Under the pieces are notes generated by a model, which saw nothing but the letters and a program-made list of their open reading frames with translations, was not told the DNA's origin and searched no databases. From contig CAKTQE010000053.1 in assembly GCA_934593275.1 (NCBI GenBank), forward strand, positions 1-17,243: a stretch of 17,243 nucleotides of DNA, in the 5' to 3' direction. Every line of letters begins with the position of its first letter. Within the stretch, counting starts at the first letter, position 1. Shown here piece by piece: positions 1-7,671 of this stretch. The position numbers and the translations under genes are program-made. Source of the DNA: an uncultured Oscillospiraceae bacterium (GTDB lineage: Bacteria > Bacillota > Clostridia > Oscillospirales > Oscillospiraceae).

Positions 1-570
1 GACTGCGGCATCAAGCTGAATATTATCAGGAGCCTGAACCGCTGGGGCTGCAATGTGACGGTGGTGCCTTACAATACGGCGGCGCAGGACATTCTTTTTA
101 TGAAGCCCGATGGGGTGTTCCTCTCCAACGGCCCGGGAGACCCGGAGGATGTGCCGGAGGTGGCCCAGACCGTCCGGCAGCTGCGGGGGAAAGTGCCGAT
201 ATTCGGCATCTGCCTGGGCCATCAGATTTTGTCCCTGGCCTACGGAGCCAAGACCTATAAGCTGAAATTCGGCCACCGGGGCGGCAATCACCCGGTGAAG
301 AATCTGCTGACGGGAAAAATCGAAATGACCTCCCAGAACCACAGCTACGCATTGCAGCCGGAATCCGTAGCGGGAACGGGTCTGCAAGTGACCCATGTAA
401 ACCTGCTGGACGGAACCGTAGAGGGGGTAGAGTGCAGGGAAGACCGGATTTTTGGCATTCAGTACCACCCCGAAAGCGCACCCGGCCCCCAGGACAGCCA
501 ATACCTGTTTGCCCACTTTGTAGAATACATGAAGGAGGCCAAAAACCATGCCCAAAAGAACAGATATTAA
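1..570 (+). CDS. carA: Carbamoyl-phosphate synthase small subunit (3' part)
   Basis: Partial gene: the frame is open from the first base and the start lies upstream of the window. The visible 189 residues are the class I glutamine amidotransferase domain of CarA, which hydrolyses glutamine and passes ammonia to CarB for carbamoyl phosphate, the precursor of pyrimidines and arginine. Seen directly: an opening [12 protein letters not shown] motif, SNGPGDP, the nucleophile elbow GICLGHQ with Cys at visible residue 71, and the HPES motif with His 156 and Glu 158 that completes the Cys-His-Glu triad. The C-terminus is of normal extent. The last 23 bases overlap the start of carB, and the carB ribosome binding site lies inside this gene, so the two are co-transcribed and probably translationally coupled. 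The promoter is not in the window. Confidence 0.97.
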   Translation, partial: DCGIKLNIIRSLNRWGCNVTVVPYNTAAQDILFMKPDGVFLSNGPGDPEDVPEVAQTVRQLRGKVPIFGICLGHQILSLAYGAKTYKLKFGHRGGNHPVKNLLTGKIEMTSQNHSYALQPESVAGTGLQVTHVNLLDGTVEGVECREDRIFGIQYHPESAPGPQDSQYLFAHFVEYMKEAKNHAQKNRY

Positions 571-3500
571 AAAAGTGCTGGTGATCGGCTCCGGCCCCAT
601 TGTCATCGGACAGGCGGCGGAATTTGACTATGCGGGTACCCAGGCCTGTCTGGCCCTGAAAGAGGAGGGCTATGAAGTCATTCTGGCCAACTCCAACCCC
701 GCCACCATTATGACGGATACCTCCGTTGCCAACAAGGTCTACATGGAGCCGCTGACCCTGGAATATCTGGCGAGAATTTGCAGATATGAGCGGCCCGATG
801 CCATCGTCCCCGGCATCGGCGGCCAGACGGGACTGAATCTGGCGGTGCAGCTGGCGAAAAAGGGCGTTCTGGAGGAATGCGAAATCGAGCTTCTGGGTAC
901 GGATGTCCAGAGCATCGAGTGCGCCGAGGACCGGGAGCTGTTCAAAGAGCTGTGCCAGCGCATTGGGGAGCCTACGGTACCCAGCCGCATTACCTACAGC
1001 GTGGAGGAGGCTCTGGCCGCCGCTGAGGAAATCGGCTACCCGGTGGTCCTGCGGCCTGCCTTTACCCTGGGCGGCACCGGCGGCGGCTTTGCCTACACCC
1101 GGGAAGAACTGACGGAAATGATGAAAAACGCCCTGGCCCTGTCCCCGGTACACCAGGTGTTGGTGGAAAAGAGCATCAAGGGCTTTAAGGAAATCGAATA
1201 TGAGGTCATCCGGGATGCCAACGATACGGCCATTACCGTGTGCAATATGGAAAACCTGGACCCTGTGGGCATTCACACCGGGGATTCCATTGTGGTGGCC
1301 CCCAGCCAGACCCTGACCAATAAGGAATACCACATGCTCCGGGACAGTGCCTTGCGGATCATCCGGGCCTTGGATGTAAAGGGCGGGTGCAACGTGCAGT
1401 TTGCTCTGGACCCCCATTCTTTCCGGTATTTTGTCATTGAGGTGAACCCCAGAGTGTCCCGCTCCTCGGCCCTGGCCTCCAAGGCCACGGGCTACCCCAT
1501 TGCCAGGGTCTCCGCCAAAATCGCCGTGGGCCTGGGGCTGGATGAAATTCAGCTGGCCAACACCCCGGCCTGTTTTGAGCCGACACTGGACTACGTGGTC
1601 ACCAAAATGCCCCGGTTCCCCTTTGACAAGTTCCCGGATGCCCAGAACCGGCTCTCCACCCAGATGAAAGCCACGGGAGAGGTCATGAGCGTGGGCCGCT
1701 GCTTTGAGGAAAGCTTTCTGAAAGCCGTCCGCTCCCTGGAAGACCAGGAGCTGTCACTGCGGATGGAAAAATTTGACGAGGCACACATGCGTGTGGAGGA
1801 GCTGCTGGAATACATCAAAGAGGGTACCGATGACCGGATCTATGCCATCCTGGCCCTGCTGCGGCGGGGGGTGGACTCCTCGCTGATTTGCGACATGACC
1901 CAGATCGATATGTTCTTCCTGGACAAAATGCGGCAGATCGTGGACTTTGAAAAGGAACTGGAACAGGCCCCCGGCAATCTGGAACTGCTGCGGGAAGCCA
2001 AACGCCTGGGCTTTTCCGATGCCTATATCGCGAAGCTTTGGCACCGGCAGGAGGAGGAGATTTACAATTTGCGCTGCCGGGAACACATCTTCCCGGTGTA
2101 CAAGATGATCGACACCTGCGCCAGTGAGTTTGTCAGCTACGTACCCTATTTCTATTCCACCTACGCCGATGAAAACGAATCCCCGGTGTCGGATAAAAAG
2201 AAAATCATCGTCCTGGGTTCCGGGCCTATCCGCATTGGCCAGGGAGTGGAGTTTGACTATTCCACCGTCCATGCGGTGCATACCATCCAGGACATGGGCT
2301 ACGAGGCCATTGTCATCAACAATAACCCGGAAACGGTGTCCACGGACTACACCACGGCGGACAAGCTGTATTTTGAGCCGCTGACCCCGGAAGATGTGAT
2401 GAATGTGGTGCATTTGGAGCATCCTGAGGGGGTCATTGTCACCCTGGGGGGCCAGACCGCCGTGAATCTGGCCAAGAGCCTGTATGACCGGGGCGTTGCC
2501 ATTATTGGCACGGACTGTCAGGCCATTGAAAAGGCCGAGAACCGGGATGCCTTTGATGCCGTGATCAAGTCCCTGGGCATTCCAAATCCTGTGGGGCAGG
2601 CGGTGACCACCCTGGAAGAGGGCATTTCCGCTGCCGCCCGTATTGGCTACCCGGTGCTGGTGCGGCCCAGCTTTGTACTGGGAGGCCGGGCCATGGAAAT
2701 CGTGGCGGGGGAAGAAATGCTGGTAAAGTACCTTCAAAACGCGTTCCAGGTGGATGCCACCAAGCCGGTACTCATCGATAAATACCTGGTGGGCAAGGAG
2801 ACCGAGGTGGATGCCATCTGCGATGGGGAACAGGTGTTCCTGCCCGGTATCATGGAGCTGGTGGAGCGCACCGGTGTTCACTCCGGCGACTCCATCAGTG
2901 TCTATCCGCCCTTCTCTCTGAGCCAAAAAGTGCGGGAAACCATCAAGGACTATACCGAAAGACTGGGCCTGGGCATTGGCATTCGGGGGCTTTACAACAT
3001 CCAGTTTATTGTGGCACCGGATGACGGGGTGTATGTCATTGAGGTAAACCCCAGAGCCTCCCGGTCGGTACCGTTCCTGTCTAAATCCACAGGCTGCAAT
3101 CTGGTGCGCATTGCCACCAAGGTCATGCTGGGGGAGACCCTGGCCCAGCAGGGCATCACCGGCATCGGGCAGGAGAATCCCCAACGCTGGTATGTAAAGG
3201 CCCCGGCGTTCTCCTTTGCCAAGCTCACGGGAATGGATGCCTACCTGTCCCCGGAAATGAAATCCACTGGCGAGGCCATGGGCTATGACACCCACTTAAA
3301 CCGCGCCCTCTATAAGGCCCTACAGGCCTCCGGCATCAAAATGAAGGATTACGGCACGGTGATCGTCACCCTGGCAGACGAGGACAAGGAGGAGGCCCTG
3401 CCCCTGGTACGGCGTTTTTACCGTCTGGGCTTCAACATCGAGGCAACAGAAGGCACCGCCGCGTTCTTAAAGAGCCACGGCATCCGTACCCGTGTCCGGC

Positions 3501-3730
3501 GCAAGCTCAGCGATGGCAGCAACGAAATACTAAACTCCATCCAGGCGGGCTTCGTCAGCTATATTCTCAACACCCGGAGCATTGCCTCCCGCGCCCACTA
3601 CGATGACGGCGTGGCCATCCGCCGGTGCGCCGTCCAGAACGGGGTGAACATGTTTACATCTCTGGACACGGCAAGAATACTGCTTGATGCCCTGGAAGAA
3701 GTCATTCCGGATATTTCGGTTATCCAATAA
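548..3730 (+). CDS. carB: Carbamoyl-phosphate synthase large subunit
   Basis: CarB (1060 residues, close to the 1073 of E. coli) makes carbamoyl phosphate from bicarbonate, two ATP and ammonia channelled from CarA. The two homologous synthetase halves are visible: the first opens with [19 protein letters not shown] near residue 10, the second with [19 protein letters not shown] near residue 552. Each is followed by an NSNPAT or NNNPET loop and an ATP-grasp domain ending in VIEVNPR. A C-terminal MGS-like allosteric domain starts near residue 935 ([27 protein letters not shown]). The start at 548 is set by GAAGGAGG at 531-538, nine bases upstream and inside carA. No key motif is missing. The gene ends at the terminator shared with asnB. 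No leader element of the type found before asnB, glnA and glnN can be tested for carAB because its 5' end lies outside the window. Confidence 0.98.
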   Translation: MPKRTDIKKVLVIGSGPIVIGQAAEFDYAGTQACLALKEEGYEVILANSNPATIMTDTSVANKVYMEPLTLEYLARICRYERPDAIVPGIGGQTGLNLAVQLAKKGVLEECEIELLGTDVQSIECAEDRELFKELCQRIGEPTVPSRITYSVEEALAAAEEIGYPVVLRPAFTLGGTGGGFAYTREELTEMMKNALALSPVHQVLVEKSIKGFKEIEYEVIRDANDTAITVCNMENLDPVGIHTGDSIVVAPSQTLTNKEYHMLRDSALRIIRALDVKGGCNVQFALDPHSFRYFVIEVNPRVSRSSALASKATGYPIARVSAKIAVGLGLDEIQLANTPACFEPTLDYVVTKMPRFPFDKFPDAQNRLSTQMKATGEVMSVGRCFEESFLKAVRSLEDQELSLRMEKFDEAHMRVEELLEYIKEGTDDRIYAILALLRRGVDSSLICDMTQIDMFFLDKMRQIVDFEKELEQAPGNLELLREAKRLGFSDAYIAKLWHRQEEEIYNLRCREHIFPVYKMIDTCASEFVSYVPYFYSTYADENESPVSDKKKIIVLGSGPIRIGQGVEFDYSTVHAVHTIQDMGYEAIVINNNPETVSTDYTTADKLYFEPLTPEDVMNVVHLEHPEGVIVTLGGQTAVNLAKSLYDRGVAIIGTDCQAIEKAENRDAFDAVIKSLGIPNPVGQAVTTLEEGISAAARIGYPVLVRPSFVLGGRAMEIVAGEEMLVKYLQNAFQVDATKPVLIDKYLVGKETEVDAICDGEQVFLPGIMELVERTGVHSGDSISVYPPFSLSQKVRETIKDYTERLGLGIGIRGLYNIQFIVAPDDGVYVIEVNPRASRSVPFLSKSTGCNLVRIATKVMLGETLAQQGITGIGQENPQRWYVKAPAFSFAKLTGMDAYLSPEMKSTGEAMGYDTHLNRALYKALQASGIKMKDYGTVIVTLADEDKEEALPLVRRFYRLGFNIEATEGTAAFLKSHGIRTRVRRKLSDGSNEILNSIQAGFVSYILNTRSIASRAHYDDGVAIRRCAVQNGVNMFTSLDTARILLDALEEVIPDISVIQ

Positions 3731-3743
3731 AAATAAAAAAAGA

Positions 3744-3783
3744 TTCGGGAGGCTGCCCAATGGACGGCCTCCCGAAATTTTTT
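3744..3783. terminator. Bidirectional terminator between carB and asnB
   Basis: A perfect 10-bp inverted repeat (TTCGGGAGGC at 3744-3753 and GCCTCCCGAA at 3767-3776) has a 13-nt loop. On the + strand it is followed by six T (3778-3783). On the - strand it is followed by a T-rich run, the complement of 3731-3743. It sits 13 bases after the carB stop and just beyond the asnB stop, so it can end both convergent transcripts. Confidence 0.9.
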
Positions 3784-3786
3784 AAG

Positions 3787-5370
3787 TTATTTGCCGCTGT
3801 CGCCGTAGTTGCTGAGGACACGGGCGGAGGGGTCGGTGACGTTGCAGCCGGCCCAGGTGCTGTTGGGCATCCAGAAGCCCGCCACCATCCGGGCCTGACC
3901 GGGGTAGTACCGCTCAAACAGTTCCCGATAGAGCAGACTCTCTTTGGTAAAGGGTCGGGCAAAATCGTATTGGGCGGCACGGCGGGCAAAGGCTTCATCG
4001 GTGTAAAGACCCTCAGCGTATTCTTTCAGGTCATCCACCATGGAGTGGCCCACGGCATCGGAAAAGGCGGCCTTTTCCCGCCACAGAATGTCCTGGGGCA
4101 GCAGGTTCTCTTTTTCGAATGCGTGGCGCAGCAGATACTTGCCCTTGCCGTAGTGGTTGCGCTTCATTTCCGGGGACAGGGCCATGACGTACTCCACAAA
4201 ATCCAGGTCGCCAAAGGGTACCCGGGCTTCCAGAGAATTGACACTGATGCACCGGTCCGCCCGAAGTACATCGTACATATGAAGCTCCCGGACACGCTTT
4301 TCCGCTTCCGTCTGGAATTCCTGGGCCGAGGGGGCAAAGTCCGTGTATTTGTATCCGAAAAGCTCATCGGAAATCTCACCGGTGAGCAGCACCCGCAAAT
4401 CCGTATGCTCATGAATGTACTTGCACACCAGATACATGCCGATGGAGGCCCGGACGGTGGTGATGTCGTAGGTTCCAAGCAGGGCCACCACCTGGGGCAG
4501 GGCCTTTAAGACATCTTCCTTTGTGATGATCACCTCTGTATGGTCGGCACCGATGAAATCCGCCACCTCCCGGGCGTATTTCAGGTCAATGGCATCCAAG
4601 TCCATGCCGATGGAAAAGGTCTTGATGGGTTTGCTGCTTTCCCGGGCGGCAACGGCGCAGACCAGACTGGAATCCAGCCCGCCGGAGAGGAGGAAGCCCA
4701 CGGGGGCATCCGCATCCAGCCGCTTTTCAATGCCTGCGGTGAGCTTTTCCCGGATACGGTTACAGGCGGTTTCCAGATCATCGGCACAGTGGTATTTTGG
4801 GGTGCTGATATCCCGGTAGCAGACGAACCGGCCATCTTTATAATAGTGTCCGGGAGGGAACGGGAGAATGGTCTGGCACAGGCCCACCAGGCACTTGGGT
4901 TCACTGGCAAATACAATGCCGCCCTTTTCGTCATATCCATAGTACAGGGGCCGAATGCCAATGGGGTCCCGGGCCGCTACCAGGCCCTTGCCGTCATAAA
5001 GAACCAGGGCAAACTCTGCATCCAGCTCCCGGAACATGTCTACTCCTTTTTCTTCAAAAAGGGGCAGCAGGATCTCGCAGTCCGAGCCGCTTTGAAAGCG
5101 GTAGCCCTTTTGAAGCAGCTCCTCTTTCAGCTTCCGGAATCCGTAAATTTCGCCGTTGCAGACCAGGGCTTTGTTTCCCAGGAGAAAAGGCTGCATCCCG
5201 CTTTCCTCCAGTCCCATAATGGACAGCCGGTGAAACCCCAAAAACCCGGACCCTTGGCCCAGGGTCACATAGCGGGTACAGTCCGGCCCCCGGGAGCGGC
5301 TTCTGTCAAAATAGGGACGGATGTCCTCTTGGGTAAACTGGTTTCCGATATAGCCAATGATGGAACACAT
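3787..5370 (-). CDS. asnB: Asparagine synthase (glutamine-hydrolysing)
   Basis: AsnB converts aspartate, ATP and glutamine to asparagine and glutamate. The 527-residue protein has an N-terminal class II (Ntn) glutaminase domain with the nucleophile at Cys2 (MCSIIGY), followed by motifs such as CNGEIYG and ARDPIGIRPLYY. The synthetase domain carries the PP-loop SGGLDSS at residues 229-235 and LTGEISDELFGY. The start is fixed by the need for Cys directly after Met and by AAAGGAGG eight bases upstream. The frame stays open upstream to 5454, but that would bury the catalytic Cys. It is slightly shorter than E. coli AsnB (554), mostly at the C-terminus. Transcription runs from its own promoter through a leader with an ANTAR-type hairpin and terminator, which suggests control by the regulator encoded at 7039. 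Convergent with carB. Confidence 0.97.
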   Translation of the reverse strand: MCSIIGYIGNQFTQEDIRPYFDRSRSRGPDCTRYVTLGQGSGFLGFHRLSIMGLEESGMQPFLLGNKALVCNGEIYGFRKLKEELLQKGYRFQSGSDCEILLPLFEEKGVDMFRELDAEFALVLYDGKGLVAARDPIGIRPLYYGYDEKGGIVFASEPKCLVGLCQTILPFPPGHYYKDGRFVCYRDISTPKYHCADDLETACNRIREKLTAGIEKRLDADAPVGFLLSGGLDSSLVCAVAARESSKPIKTFSIGMDLDAIDLKYAREVADFIGADHTEVIITKEDVLKALPQVVALLGTYDITTVRASIGMYLVCKYIHEHTDLRVLLTGEISDELFGYKYTDFAPSAQEFQTEAEKRVRELHMYDVLRADRCISVNSLEARVPFGDLDFVEYVMALSPEMKRNHYGKGKYLLRHAFEKENLLPQDILWREKAAFSDAVGHSMVDDLKEYAEGLYTDEAFARRAAQYDFARPFTKESLLYRELFERYYPGQARMVAGFWMPNSTWAGCNVTDPSARVLSNYGDSGK

Positions 5371-5457
5371 GGCGTTTCCTCCTTTGTAAACTTCTCTTTT
5401 GTTGGGGTCATCGGGAGTGGAACCGGTCCTGAGACCCCGGAAAGGAACAGGCAATAT

Positions 5458-5510
5458 AAAAAAGCGGCAAAGTGGCCGTCAGAATCCCTCTGAACGACAC
5501 CTTTGTCGCT
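5458..5510 (-). terminator. Leader terminator (attenuator) before asnB
   Basis: On the - strand, AGCG-A-CAAAG-G-TG pairs with CA-CTTTG-C-CGCT. Inside it sits a hairpin TCAGA-GGGAT-TCTGA, itself flanked by GTCG/CGGC. Six T follow at once (5458-5463). It lies between the asnB promoter and the gene, about 88 bases before the start codon, so it acts, if at all, as a conditional terminator. Its 5' arm contains the whole hexaloop hairpin at 5493-5510, so the two structures exclude each other. Confidence 0.8.
5493..5510 (-). promoter_or_regulatory. ANTAR-type hexaloop hairpin, asnB leader
   Basis: The RNA reads AGCGAC-AAAGGU-GUCGUU: a 6-bp stem (one G-U pair) closing a six-base loop with A at position 1 and G at position 4. 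These are the features reported for RNA targets of ANTAR antiterminators. It starts about 6 nt after the predicted transcription start. The same element occurs in the leaders of the glnA and glnN operons. The role is inferred from structure, repetition and the ANTAR gene nearby. Confidence 0.72.
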
Positions 5511-5522
5511 TGCTATGTAGGA

Positions 5523-5551
5523 ACTATATCACCGCCGGTGCAATTTGTCAA
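5523..5551 (-). promoter_or_regulatory. asnB promoter
   Basis: The - strand has a perfect TTGACA (-35, 5546-5551), a 17-base spacer and TATAGT (-10, 5523-5528). Transcription should begin near 5516, giving a leader of about 147 nt before asnB. The -35 box lies in an 8-bp perfect inverted repeat, TGCAATTT and AAATTGCA (5539-5564). Confidence 0.85.
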
Positions 5552-5564
5552 ACGGGAAATTGCA
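5539..5564. repeat. Inverted repeat over the asnB -35 box
   Basis: TGCAATTT (5539-5546) and AAATTGCA (5557-5564) form a perfect 8-bp inverted repeat with a 10-base centre, about one helical turn from arm to arm. It overlaps the -35 hexamer of the asnB promoter, a common place for an operator. No protein can be named; it does not fit the GlnR consensus TGTNA-N7-TNACA. Confidence 0.45.
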
Positions 5565-5641
5565 TTTTAGAAGTATTTCCAATTCAGCTGCCCCAGGATG
5601 CCCATCCCCTTGTGATTTTCCACAGCCCCGGGAGAAACCCA

Positions 5642-5670
5642 TTGACAACCAAAATAAAAGGGCGTATAAT
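5642..5670 (+). promoter_or_regulatory. glnA-ANTAR operon promoter
   Basis: A perfect consensus sigma-70/sigma-A promoter: TTGACA (5642-5647), 17-base spacer, TATAAT (5665-5670). Predicted start of transcription is near 5677, giving a leader of about 129 nt. It is divergent from the asnB promoter. The 75 or so bases between the two (about 5565-5641) show no further element that I can support. Confidence 0.92.
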
Positions 5671-5679
5671 CCCTTTTGT

Positions 5680-5697
5680 GTAGACAAGGATGTTTGC
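5680..5697 (+). promoter_or_regulatory. ANTAR-type hexaloop hairpin, glnA leader
   Basis: The RNA reads GUAGAC-AAGGAU-GUUUGC. The 6-bp stem (G-C, U-G, A-U, G-U, A-U, C-G) closes an A1/G4 hexaloop. It begins about 3 nt after the predicted transcription start. Compared with the glnN copy, stem position 3 changes C-G to A-U and position 2 changes G-U to U-G, so pairing is kept while sequence differs. It would be the autoregulatory target of the ANTAR protein made by this operon. Confidence 0.7.
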
Positions 5698-5747
5698 TGA
5701 ACCTGGGCGGCTGCCCTCGTCCGGGAAGCATCCTTTCGCGCTTTTTT
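5686..5747 (+). terminator. Leader terminator-like hairpin before glnA
   Basis: AAGGATGTTT (5686-5695) pairs with AAGCATCCTT (5726-5735) over 10 bp with one G-U. An inner CCTGG/CCGGG stem lies inside. Six T follow at 5742-5747. The T run starts six bases after the main stem, bridged perhaps by GTG/CGC (5678-5680 with 5739-5741), so this is the least classical of the three leader terminators. Its 5' arm starts at the first base of the hexaloop, so forming it destroys the hexaloop hairpin. Confidence 0.6.
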
Positions 5748-5805
5748 GCAACGAAGAAAGGCAGCAATGCCAAATCCCATATAGACTGAAAGGAAGGGGC
5801 CACCC

Positions 5806-6999
5806 ATGCTGTTTACCCAGGAGGATGTAGAAGCTTATATTGAACAGGAGGATGTGAAGTTCATCCGTCTGGCTTTCTGCGACCTGACCGGAAAGCAAAA
5901 GAATATTTCCATCATGCCCCAGGAATTGGGCCGTGCGTTCTCCCAGGGCATTTCTTTTGATGCCTCCGCCGTGGCGGGGTTTGGGGATGTGGTGGAGTCA
6001 GATTTACTGCTGTTTCCTATTCCATCCACCCTTTCTGCCATGCCCTGGCGGCCCAGCCGGGGGAAGGTGGTGCGGATGTTCTGTGAGATTCGCTATCCTG
6101 ACGGACGGCCGTTCCCTCTGGATTGCCGCGCCCTGCTGAAACAGGCTGTCCGGGCGGGAGAGGAAATGGGAATCTCTGTGCAGATCGGTGCGGAATTTGA
6201 GTTTTATCTTTTCAAAACCGATGAGGACGGCAACCCCACCACCCAGCCCTTTGACCGTGCGGGCTATATGGACATGGCACCGGAGGACAAGGGGGAAAAC
6301 GTGCGCCGGGAAATCTGCCTGACCCTGGAACAGATCGGCATTACCCCGGAGTGTTCCCACCATGAGGAGGGTCCGGGCCAGAATGAAATCGATTTCCGGT
6401 ATTCCGATGCCCTGACGGCGGCGGACAATGCGCTGCTGTTTGCCTCCACCGTCCGGGCTGTGGCGGTCAGCAATGGGCTTTACGCCGATTTTTCCCCCAA
6501 GCCCATTGCCGGTGAGGCGGGAAACGGGCTGCATATCAATATCTCTCTACAGGGCCGGGAGGAGTCCGTCAGCCAGGCGTTTATGGCGGGTATCCTGTGC
6601 CATATCCGGGAGATGACCGCGTTCTTAAACCCCTGTGAAGCCTCTTATCGCCGTCTGGGTGAAAAAAAGGCCCCCAGGTATGTGACCTGGTCCCATCAGA
6701 ACCGCTCGCAGCTCATCCGCATTCCCGCGGCCCAGGGCCAGTACCGGCGGATGGAATTGCGCTCGGCTGACCCTACGGTCAACCCCTATCTGGCCTTTGC
6801 CCTGATCATCTTTGCGGGGCTGGACGGGGTGGAACGGGGCTTGACCCCGCCGGAGCCGACCAATATCAATCTCTACACCGCAGGTCCGGCTGTTACGGAA
6901 AACTTGGAGGTTTTGCCCGGTTCTTTGTCCGAGGCAAAGCGCATCGCCAGAGAAAGTGACTTTATAAGAAGCGTTCTTCCGGAAGAAATGCTGAAATAA
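5806..6999 (+). CDS. Short type I glutamine synthetase, flap Glu replaced by Lys
   Basis: This 397-residue protein belongs to the GS type I family (glutamate + ammonium + ATP to glutamine) but is clearly divergent. Metal and substrate motifs are kept: GAEFEF (Glu130, Glu132), HHEEGPGQNEIDF (Glu187, Glu194), GNGLH (His243), NRSQLIRIP and MELR (Glu317, Arg319). Two features are odd. The flap, VPGYEAP in B. subtilis and Salmonella, reads GEKKAP (residues 285-290), so the flap glutamate (Salmonella Glu327, B. subtilis Glu304) is Lys. The C-terminus stops about 45 residues short of the usual 440 or so. The FDGSS loop is FDASA (Asp52 kept). No adenylylation-site segment is seen. A purine-rich site (AAGGAAGGGG) precedes the ATG. 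It is followed by the ANTAR regulator in one operon. It may be an enzyme of altered kinetics or a glutamine-status sensor; the sequence cannot decide. Confidence 0.9.
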   Translation: MLFTQEDVEAYIEQEDVKFIRLAFCDLTGKQKNISIMPQELGRAFSQGISFDASAVAGFGDVVESDLLLFPIPSTLSAMPWRPSRGKVVRMFCEIRYPDGRPFPLDCRALLKQAVRAGEEMGISVQIGAEFEFYLFKTDEDGNPTTQPFDRAGYMDMAPEDKGENVRREICLTLEQIGITPECSHHEEGPGQNEIDFRYSDALTAADNALLFASTVRAVAVSNGLYADFSPKPIAGEAGNGLHINISLQGREESVSQAFMAGILCHIREMTAFLNPCEASYRRLGEKKAPRYVTWSHQNRSQLIRIPAAQGQYRRMELRSADPTVNPYLAFALIIFAGLDGVERGLTPPEPTNINLYTAGPAVTENLEVLPGSLSEAKRIARESDFIRSVLPEEMLK

Positions 7000-7031
7000 A
7001 AAGGGAAGCGGCGAAACCCTTTGGGAAAGGA
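7000..7031 (+). promoter_or_regulatory. Small hairpins around the ANTAR gene ribosome binding site
   Basis: AAAGGG (7000-7005) can pair with CCCTTT (7017-7022). The same CCTTT can instead pair with AAAGG (7026-7030), the core of the ribosome binding site AAAGGAG of the next gene, across a GGG loop. The two pairings exclude each other, so the segment could tune translation of the regulator relative to the synthetase. This is a structural possibility only. Confidence 0.3.
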
Positions 7032-7038
7032 GCGGCCT

Positions 7039-7623
7039 ATGGCCTTGGGGAAAAATAGATACCGTGTCCTTATTGTTGGGGCCAACGAGAAAGTTTTTGA
7101 GCTTTTTCGGACGCTGCTGCCCCCTGAGAGCTTTGAGCCGCCCCTGCGGGCCAATTCCGCCGGAGAGGCCCTGCGGATGCTTCAGGAGTCTTCTGTGGAC
7201 ATTGCCATCCTCAATGCCCCCTTGGGGGATGAATTCGGCACCCAGCTGGCTCTCAAACTGGCAGAGGAGGATTTGGGGGTGCTGCTGCTGGTTCCGGCAG
7301 AATGCTATGACCAGGTTTGCTACAAGGTGGAAGACGAGGGGGTGCTGACCCTCAGCAAGCCCGCCGGACGAAGCATCATCCTCAGTTCTTTGCGGCTCCT
7401 GACGGCCATGCGGGGGAAAATTCTGAAACTGGAAAAACGGAACCAGACCCTTCAGGAAAAAATGCAGGACATCCGCACGGTGAACCGGGCCAAATGGCTG
7501 CTCATCGAGCATTTGTGCCTGACCGAGCAGGAGGCCCACTACCACATCGAAAAAAAGGCCATGGACCTGCGCCAGTCCCGCCGGGAGGTGGCGGAGGGCA
7601 TCATCCGGTATTATGAGCAATAA
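7039..7623 (+). CDS. ANTAR-domain RNA-binding antiterminator with pseudo-receiver
   Basis: The 194-residue protein has the layout of AmiR/NasR/EutV-type response regulators. Residues 8-115 form a receiver-like fold (RVLIVG, VDIAILNAP, GVLLLVPA, LSKPA). A probable coiled coil covers about 122-148, and the ANTAR domain about 135-190 (VNRAKWLLIEHL, then EAHYHIEKKAMDLRQSRREVAEGII). ANTAR domains bind hexaloop RNA hairpins and prevent transcription termination. The receiver is degenerate: the phospho-acceptor Asp position at the end of strand 3 is Asn59, and the acidic pair after strand 1 is Ala15-Asn16; only the Lys107-Pro108 motif is kept. Phosphorylation is therefore unlikely and the signal probably comes through a partner, with the adjacent divergent synthetase the obvious candidate. 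The ATG at 7039 is preferred because AAAGGAG ends six bases upstream; a TTG in frame at 7021 has no such site. Likely targets are the leaders of asnB, its own operon and glnN-gltBD. Confidence 0.92.
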   Translation: MALGKNRYRVLIVGANEKVFELFRTLLPPESFEPPLRANSAGEALRMLQESSVDIAILNAPLGDEFGTQLALKLAEEDLGVLLLVPAECYDQVCYKVEDEGVLTLSKPAGRSIILSSLRLLTAMRGKILKLEKRNQTLQEKMQDIRTVNRAKWLLIEHLCLTEQEAHYHIEKKAMDLRQSRREVAEGIIRYYEQ

Positions 7624-7631
7624 AAGATTCA

Positions 7632-7667
7632 AAAGGTGTCCTGCCGGGTTTTCGGCAGGACACCTTT
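7632..7667. terminator. Shared hairpin between ANTAR gene and gltD
   Basis: A perfect 15-bp inverted repeat, AAAGGTGTCCTGCCG (7632-7646) and its complement (7653-7667), has a 6-base loop in the 48-base gap between two convergent genes. Neither side has a long T run outside the stem (the - strand continues TTTTGAATCTTTT counted from the stem end), but the stem is strong enough to expect termination in both directions. Confidence 0.8.
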
Positions 7668-7671
7668 GCTG

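Noticed and set aside
98..3295. Long open frames on the minus strand opposite carB (439 and 513 codons)
   Set aside because: They mirror the carB codon pattern, lack ribosome binding sites and recognisable domains, and lie opposite a gene with full-length homology to CarB. The same holds for the long plus-strand frames opposite gltB, gltD, asnB and glnN.
5371..5454. A 28-residue N-terminal extension of AsnB starting at 5454
   Set aside because: The catalytic Cys must follow the initiator Met; the ATG at 5370 has a strong AAAGGAGG site, while 5454 lies just after the leader terminator without one.
5476..5492. Second ANTAR hairpin in the asnB leader (CAG-AGGGATT-CTG)
   Set aside because: The loop is five or seven bases depending on pairing, not six, and it has no counterpart in the other two leaders.
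5458..5516. T-box or glutamine riboswitch in the asnB or glnA leaders
   Set aside because: Leaders are too short and lack the T-box sequence, and the known glutamine riboswitch folds are not seen; the hexaloop plus terminator explains the structure better.
5546..5564. GlnR/TnrA operator at the asnB promoter
   Set aside because: The inverted repeat does not match TGTNA-N7-TNACA.
6661..6669. Frameshift in the run of seven A in the glnA flap
   Set aside because: The frame continues with conserved GS motifs on both sides, so the run does not break the gene.
7021..7038. TTG start for the ANTAR gene at 7021
   Set aside because: The ribosome binding site AAAGGAG lies inside this stretch and fits the ATG at 7039.
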